The notes under the pieces: model-generated | What the model was told of the DNA's origin: nothing | Database searches by the model: none | The model's input: the letters and a program-made list of their open reading frames with translations, nothing else | Assembly: GCA_016235265.1 (NCBI GenBank) | Contig: JACRLI010000017.1 | Coordinates: forward strand, 1-33,392 | Direction of reading: 5' to 3' | Source of the DNA: Candidatus Eisenbacteria bacterium | GTDB lineage: Bacteria; Eisenbacteria; RBG-16-71-46; JACRLI01 | Length of the DNA: 33,392 bases | Made by a program: the position numbers and the translations under genes | Shown: one piece after another, positions 29,632-33,392 of the stretch | Numbering within the stretch: the stretch's first letter is position 1 | Layout of the letters: each line of letters starts with the position of its first letter

Positions 29632-29701
29632 GAATGGCCATGGCATGCAAGCCGGGACATGCTGCGCCGGCGGCTGCGGCCCCGCATGCCCGTGCCCGCT
29701 G

Positions 29702-30634
29702 CTACGCCTCCGCCTTCTCCTCCAGGAAGCGCTGCGCGTCCAGCGCGGCCATGCAGCCGGTCCCGGCCGCGGTGACCGCCTGCCGGTACACGTGGTCCGC
29801 CACGTCACCGGCGGCGAACACCCCCTCCACGCTGGTGCGCGTTCCCGTCACCTTGAGGTATCCGTTCTCGTCCATCGCCAGCTTGCCGGCAAAGATGGAC
29901 GTGTTCGGTTGATGCCCGATGGCCACGAACACGCCGTCGCACTCCACGGTGCGCATGCTGCCGTCCAGGATGTTCTTCAGGCGCACGCCGGTCACCTTTC
30001 CCGAGGGCGCATCCTGGATCTCCTCCACCGCGGTGTTCCACGCGAAGGTGATCTTGGGATTCCTGCGGGCGCGCTCCTCCATGATCTTCGAGGCGCGCAG
30101 CTCGGCGCGGCGGTGGACCACCAGCACGGAGGTGGCGAAGCGCGTGAGGTAGGTGGCCTCCTCCATCGCGGTGTCGCCCCCGCCCACGACCACGACCTTC
30201 TGGTTGCGGAAGAAGAAGCCGTCGCAGGTGGCGCAGGCGGACACGCCCTTGCCCATGAGCGCCTTCTCGGAGGGAATGCCCAGCCAGCGCGCGGAGGCCC
30301 CGGTGGCCACGATGAGCGCGCGGGCGAGGATCGTGTGGGAGCCCGCCTGGATGCTGAACGGACGCTGCGCCAGGTCCGCCGACTCCGCGGCTTCGGCGAG
30401 GAACTCCACCCCCAGTCGCTCCGCCTGGCGGTGCATCCCGTCCATGAGCTCCGGCCCCAGGACCGGCTCGGGGAAGCCCGGGAAGTTCTCCACCTCACTG
30501 GTGATGGTCAACTGACCGCCCGGCTGCACCCCTTCCAGCACCAGCGGCGACAGGTTCGCCCGGGCCGCGTAGATCGCGGCTGTCAGCCCCGCCGCTCCCG
30601 AGCCCAGGATCACGATGTTCCTCACGTCCGACAT
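29702..30634 (-). CDS. trxB: thioredoxin reductase
   Basis: 310 residues, full length. FAD-binding [18 protein letters not shown] at 9-26, redox pair C134-A-T-C137 in the inserted NADPH domain (VSACATCDG), NADPH loop [14 protein letters not shown] at 147-160, and the C-terminal FAD motif [28 protein letters not shown]. Transfers electrons from NADPH to thioredoxin in the cytoplasm. GGGGGAG lies 3-4 bases before the ATG. Divergent from nadA across 182 bases. Thioredoxin itself is not in the window, though a secreted thioredoxin-fold protein is. Confidence 0.96.
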   Translation of the reverse strand: MSDVRNIVILGSGAAGLTAAIYAARANLSPLVLEGVQPGGQLTITSEVENFPGFPEPVLGPELMDGMHRQAERLGVEFLAEAAESADLAQRPFSIQAGSHTILARALIVATGASARWLGIPSEKALMGKGVSACATCDGFFFRNQKVVVVGGGDTAMEEATYLTRFATSVLVVHRRAELRASKIMEERARRNPKITFAWNTAVEEIQDAPSGKVTGVRLKNILDGSMRTVECDGVFVAIGHQPNTSIFAGKLAMDENGYLKVTGTRTSVEGVFAAGDVADHVYRQAVTAAGTGCMAALDAQRFLEEKAEA

Positions 30635-30731
30635 TCACTCCCCCATGGATCTGACTGCATTGAAACGAATTACCGTGTTGTTGCGACGGCCAGCGCGCCC
30701 GGGCCGGAGTCCCCCGTCGCTGTGGCCCGAA

Positions 30732-30740
30732 TGGTATACT
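30732..30740 (+). promoter_or_regulatory. nadA: extended -10 promoter of nadA
   Basis: TGG-TATACT: TGn plus 5 of 6 hexamer bases, no -35 at the proper distance. Transcript start at about 30747, with a leader of about 70 bases. Nothing else convincing in the 182-base trxB-nadA gap. Confidence 0.5.
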
Positions 30741-30816
30741 CCGGTTGAGGGCACACCCGCCCGGCCGCGTCGCCATCCTATGAGTTGGATACCCATTGCC
30801 GCCACGGAGATTTTCA

Positions 30817-31911
30817 ATGAGCGTGCTCCAGCAGGCCCCCCTGCCCGACGAGATCCTGAGGCTGGACCCCGAGGAGCGCATCACGCGCATCCGCGCGATC
30901 CGGCGCGAGCTGGGCCGGCGGCTGCTCATCCTGGGCCACCACTACCAGCGCGAGGAGATCATCCAGTTCGCCGACGAGCGCGGCGACTCGCTGAAGCTCT
31001 CGCGCAAGGTGGCGGAGTATCCCGACGCGGAGTACATCATCTTCTGCGGGGTGCACTTCATGGCCGAGAGCGCGGACATCCTGGCCGCGCCCGGCCAGCA
31101 GGTGATCCTGCCCGACCTCAACGCCGGCTGCTCCATGGCGGACATGGCCGGCACCGAGCAGGTGGAGGCCTGCTGGGAGTATCTCACCGCGACATTCGGC
31201 CACCGCTTCCTGCCGGTCACCTACATCAACTCCACGGCGGCCATCAAGAACCTCGTCGGACGCAACGGCGGCTCGGTGTGCACCTCCACCAACTGTGCGA
31301 AGGTGATGGAGTGGGCCTTCGCGCAGGGCAGGACGGTCCTGTTCCTGCCCGACCAGCACCTGGGCCGCAACACCGCGTACGCGATGGGCGTGCCGCTGGA
31401 CGCCATGCGCGTGTGGGACCCGTGGCGGGAGGGCGGCGGTCTGCCTCCGGAGGAGTTCGGCGCCGCGAAACTGATCCTGTGGAAGGGTCACTGCTCGGTG
31501 CACCAGCGCTTCACACTCAAGCAGGTGGAGGCGTTTCGGAGGAACTTCCCCGGCGTGCAGGTGGTGGTGCACGGCGAGTGCAGCTTCGAGGTGGTCCAGG
31601 CGGCCGACGCGTGGGGCTCCACCGAGAAGATCATCCGCATCGTGCGCGAGGGTCCCGCGGGCACGCACTTCGTGGTGGGCACCGAGATCAACCTGGTCCA
31701 CCGCCTGGCCCAGGACAACCCCGGCAAGCGGGTGGACATGCTGGATCCGGTGGTGTGCGTGTGCAGCACCATGTACCGCATCGATCCACCGCACCTGCTG
31801 TGGACCCTGGAGAACATCCTCGCGGGCACCCCGGTCAACGTGGTGCGCGTGGCGCCCGGGGTGAAGCAGGGCGCGCTGATGGCGCTGGAGCGGATGCTGC
31901 AGTTCGCTTAG
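30817..31911 (+). CDS. nadA: quinolinate synthase A
   Basis: 364 residues from ATG 30817 with GGAGA 8 bases upstream. 4Fe-4S enzyme that condenses iminoaspartate and dihydroxyacetone phosphate to quinolinate in NAD synthesis. Motifs: LGHHYQREEI, FCGVHFMAESADIL with C77, PDLNAGCSMAD, VTYINSTAAIK, SVCTSTNCAKV, LPDQHLGRNTA, VVHGECSFEV, GTEINLVHRL. The Cys residues in FCGVHF, HGECS and VCVCSTM are candidates for the cluster. nadB and nadC are not in the window. Its TAG stop overlaps the TAA stop of the convergent Rieske gene, so no terminator fits between them. Confidence 0.95.
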   Translation: MSVLQQAPLPDEILRLDPEERITRIRAIRRELGRRLLILGHHYQREEIIQFADERGDSLKLSRKVAEYPDAEYIIFCGVHFMAESADILAAPGQQVILPDLNAGCSMADMAGTEQVEACWEYLTATFGHRFLPVTYINSTAAIKNLVGRNGGSVCTSTNCAKVMEWAFAQGRTVLFLPDQHLGRNTAYAMGVPLDAMRVWDPWREGGGLPPEEFGAAKLILWKGHCSVHQRFTLKQVEAFRRNFPGVQVVVHGECSFEVVQAADAWGSTEKIIRIVREGPAGTHFVVGTEINLVHRLAQDNPGKRVDMLDPVVCVCSTMYRIDPPHLLWTLENILAGTPVNVVRVAPGVKQGALMALERMLQFA

Positions 31912-32231
31912 GGCTGCTGAAAGTCGTCCGGCACCTCCACCCACAACCCCCCGTCCTCCACCTTCACCGGGAACGTGTTCACCCGCCCCGGCTGCATGGG
32001 CTCGCCGGCCTCGCCGGTGCGCACGTCGAAGGTCCAGCCGTGCAGCGGGCACACGAGGCGGTGGCCGTCCAGGTAGCCGTCGCCCAGGCTGCCGCCCTGG
32101 TGGGGGCACAAGCCGGTGACCGCGTGGTACGTCCCGTCCAGGTTGCACACCGCCAGCTCCCGCGTGCCCACGTACACCGTCCCCACCTCGCCCGGGCCCA
32201 GTTCGGACACCTCCGCCACCTTGTGCCACAT
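31908..32231 (-). CDS. Rieske 2Fe-2S ferredoxin-like protein
   Basis: 107 residues, a single Rieske domain. Cluster ligands C42-P-H44 (LCPHQGG) and C61-P-L-H64 (VCPLHGW), as in dioxygenase ferredoxins and the NirD small subunit. No signal or membrane segment, so a cytoplasmic electron carrier. GGAGGAGA lies about 9 bases before the ATG. It follows the cobalamin-binding-like gene by 35 bases on the same strand and is likely co-transcribed. No oxygenase or nitrite reductase partner is visible. Confidence 0.93.
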   Translation of the reverse strand: MWHKVAEVSELGPGEVGTVYVGTRELAVCNLDGTYHAVTGLCPHQGGSLGDGYLDGHRLVCPLHGWTFDVRTGEAGEPMQPGRVNTFPVKVEDGGLWVEVPDDFQQP

Positions 32232-32266
32232 GCGCTCGTCTCCTCCGCTGCTGCCGGTTCGCGGCG

Positions 32267-33109
32267 CTACGTTCCCAGGATCTCCCGCAGCCGCGGCAGC
32301 GCCGCTGCGATGCGCGGGCCGTACCAGCTGAGCATCCGTCCATCCAGCGTCACGACCCTGCCGTCACGAACGGCGGGCCCCGCGGCGAAGGCGGCAAGGT
32401 CGGCTCGCTCGGCCTCGCCAAACTCGTACGGCTCGTCGGGCAGCAGGACCACGTCCGGAGCGAGCGCCATCGCCTCCGCCAGTCCCACCTTCGGGTAGCG
32501 CCCCTCGAACGAGGCGCCCGCGTTGGCGGCGCCCGCCTGCTCCAGCACATCGTGGATGTAGGTGTCCGCGCCCACCAGCATCCACGGGTCCTTCCAGATG
32601 AAGCACAGCGCCCGGGGGCGCGCGCGGCGCGCCGCCTTCCCCTGCGCCGGCAGCCCGCGATCGCCACCGGAGGAAGACCCGGCCAGCGCCCGCTCGCACG
32701 GCGCGGCCAGCGCCTCGGCCTCGCGCTCCAGCCCCACGGCACCGCCCAGACGGCGGATCGAGTCGATTCCCTCGCGCACCGTCCGCGGATAGGTGAGGAA
32801 CACCGGCACCCCCGCGGCCTCCAGGCGCTCCACGTCGGACTTGCGGTTCTCCTCGCGGTTGGCGATCACGAGGTCCGGTCGCAGCGCCACGATGCGCGCG
32901 ACATCCGGGCTCTTCACCCCGCCCACTTCCGGCACTCCCTGGATGCGCCCCGCGGGCTCGACGCAGAATCGCGTGCGCCCCACCAGCCGCCCCCCGATCC
33001 CCAGCAGGATCAGCGTCTCGGTGTGGCTGGGCACGAGGCTCACCACGCGCCGCGGCGGCCATTCCACCGCCACCTCGCGGGCCAGCATGTCCGCGATCAT
33101 CCGTCGCAT
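32267..33109 (-). CDS. cobalamin-binding-like (BtuF/FepB-type) metal receptor, no signal peptide
   Basis: 280 residues from ATG 33109, chosen because GGAGGAG lies 5-6 bases upstream and the family core starts directly after it. Helical-backbone metal-receptor fold: RRVVSLVPSHTETLILLGIGGRLVGRTRFC, VGGVKSPDVARIVALRPDLVIANREEN, VFLTYPRTVREGIDSIRRLG, and C-terminal APDVVLLPDEPYEFGE. Similar to periplasmic receptors of B12/ferric-siderophore ABC systems. Yet there is no signal peptide, even if upstream sequence in frame is included, and no permease or ATPase gene nearby. It may be a cytoplasmic member of the family. A basic insert (about 150-165) breaks the middle. Confidence 0.85.
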   Translation of the reverse strand: MRRMIADMLAREVAVEWPPRRVVSLVPSHTETLILLGIGGRLVGRTRFCVEPAGRIQGVPEVGGVKSPDVARIVALRPDLVIANREENRKSDVERLEAAGVPVFLTYPRTVREGIDSIRRLGGAVGLEREAEALAAPCERALAGSSSGGDRGLPAQGKAARRARPRALCFIWKDPWMLVGADTYIHDVLEQAGAANAGASFEGRYPKVGLAEAMALAPDVVLLPDEPYEFGEAERADLAAFAAGPAVRDGRVVTLDGRMLSWYGPRIAAALPRLREILGT

Positions 33110-33251
33110 CCGCTCCTCCGCGACCGGCGAGAGTGCCGCGGCCGCTCGCGGAACGTGGCATCCCGGTGGGAACCGGTCAAGCCCCCGCGAATGGCGCGGC
33201 GCGCGGCGAGGCGGTGATCCTGCCGGCTTCGAGCCCGGCCGGCCGGCCGGG

Positions 33252-33392
33252 ATCGGGATAGGGGGTCGTGGGTTCGTCCCGCGATCCCCCTCCCACACCA
33301 CCGGACATGCGGGTCCGCATCCGGCGGTTCAGAAGGTTGAGGTCAGGCGCCCAGCCGGGGAAGCCCCAGCGCGGTGAAGTAGCTGTTGGGCA
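33252..33392 (-). mobile_element. 3' end of a group II intron, class C type
   Basis: Read on the minus strand from the right edge: the end of a reverse transcriptase frame (stop 33345-33343). Then a domain V-like hairpin at 33328-33297, with a CGC triad in its 5' arm, nine outer pairs, a TG two-base bulge on the 3' side and a short inner stem. Next comes a domain VI-like stem at about 33296-33260 (GGGGGATCGCGGG paired with CCCACGACCCCC), and finally the terminal TATCCCGAT ending at 33252. The CGC triad and the TAYCCCGAT end are typical of group IIC. The 5' part lies outside the window. The intron points the same way as the cobalamin-binding-like gene, about 140 bases upstream of it. Confidence 0.7.
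33343..33392 (-). CDS. ltrA: group II intron reverse transcriptase/maturase, C-terminal fragment (cut by window edge)
   Basis: Only the last 15 residues or so are in the window: PNSYFTALGLPRLGA and a TGA stop. The YFxxxGL-x-x-L ending is common in group II intron-encoded proteins, and the position just before a domain V-like hairpin supports it. Too short to assign by sequence alone. Confidence 0.55.
   Translation of the reverse strand, partial: PNSYFTALGLPRLGA

Noticed and set aside
33150..33240. Plus-strand block with GGGAACCGG, CCCCCGC and GATCCTGCC, recalling pieces of a cobalamin riboswitch beside a cobalamin-binding-like gene.
   Set aside because: It is on the strand opposite to that gene, the second half of the core stem is missing and the B12 box is poor. 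A covariance-model search (Rfam cobalamin) would settle it.
33220..33245. GGCTTCGAGCC looks like a tRNA T-arm.
   Set aside because: No anticodon arm or acceptor stem surrounds it; it is a short GC hairpin next to the intron end.

Overview
The window is very GC-rich (about 70 % by eye), gene-dense bacterial chromosome. It carries 23 protein genes that I can support plus the edge of a mobile intron. No stretch longer than about 260 bases lacks a gene. Housekeeping genes (nth, polX, lon, acs, trxB, nadA, a PBP1B-type synthase) mark it as chromosomal. The PBP1B type with a UB2H-like region and the MinD-like ATPase with a TPR/PilZ partner suggest a Gram-negative-type, high-GC lineage. Phylum cannot be fixed from sequence alone; Deltaproteobacteria-like groups, Gemmatimonadota or Eisenbacteria-like lineages are possible.

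Left part (1-10,455): a nitrogen/purine catabolism cluster of the kind linked to selenium-dependent molybdenum hydroxylases. On the minus strand lie a PLP fold-type-II enzyme (cut by the left edge) and a glycosyltransferase. Divergent from them runs carbamate kinase - knotted carbamoyltransferase YgeW - YgeY-type M20 hydrolase - fused 2Fe-2S/molybdopterin xanthine-dehydrogenase-like enzyme - SsnA-like amidohydrolase. Genes overlap by 4 bases at two junctions. A consensus-like promoter sits so close to the first ATG that the transcript is probably leaderless.

Middle (10,493-18,975): a minus-strand run of nth, a POT-like MFS transporter and a secreted thioredoxin-fold protein; then, from back-to-back promoters, a GAF-GAF-PP2C (RsbU/SpoIIE) phosphatase, followed by a Lon protease whose ATPase pore loop and Walker B glutamate deviate from canonical Lon. 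A large hairpin separates lon from the convergent VOC gene.

18,580-22,516 (minus): VOC protein, SRPBCC protein with an apparent frameshift at an 18-base palindrome, SAM methyltransferase (second leaderless candidate), and a two-gene module of a MinD/FlhG-like ATPase and a TPR/PilZ-like protein overlapping by 4 bases. polX is divergent from this module.

Right part (24,504-33,392): minus-strand acs - PBP1B - rhomboid protease, tightly packed. The PBP gene appears to start at a non-canonical ATC behind a perfect Shine-Dalgarno sequence that lies inside acs. Then trxB (minus), nadA (plus), and a Rieske protein plus a cobalamin-binding-like protein (minus). The right edge holds the 3' end of a group IIC-type intron on the minus strand: reverse transcriptase C-terminus, domain V with a CGC triad, domain VI and the intron end.

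Promoters were read by eye as -35/-10 matches and are predictions. Gene starts were chosen by Shine-Dalgarno position, conserved family N-termini and promoter position.
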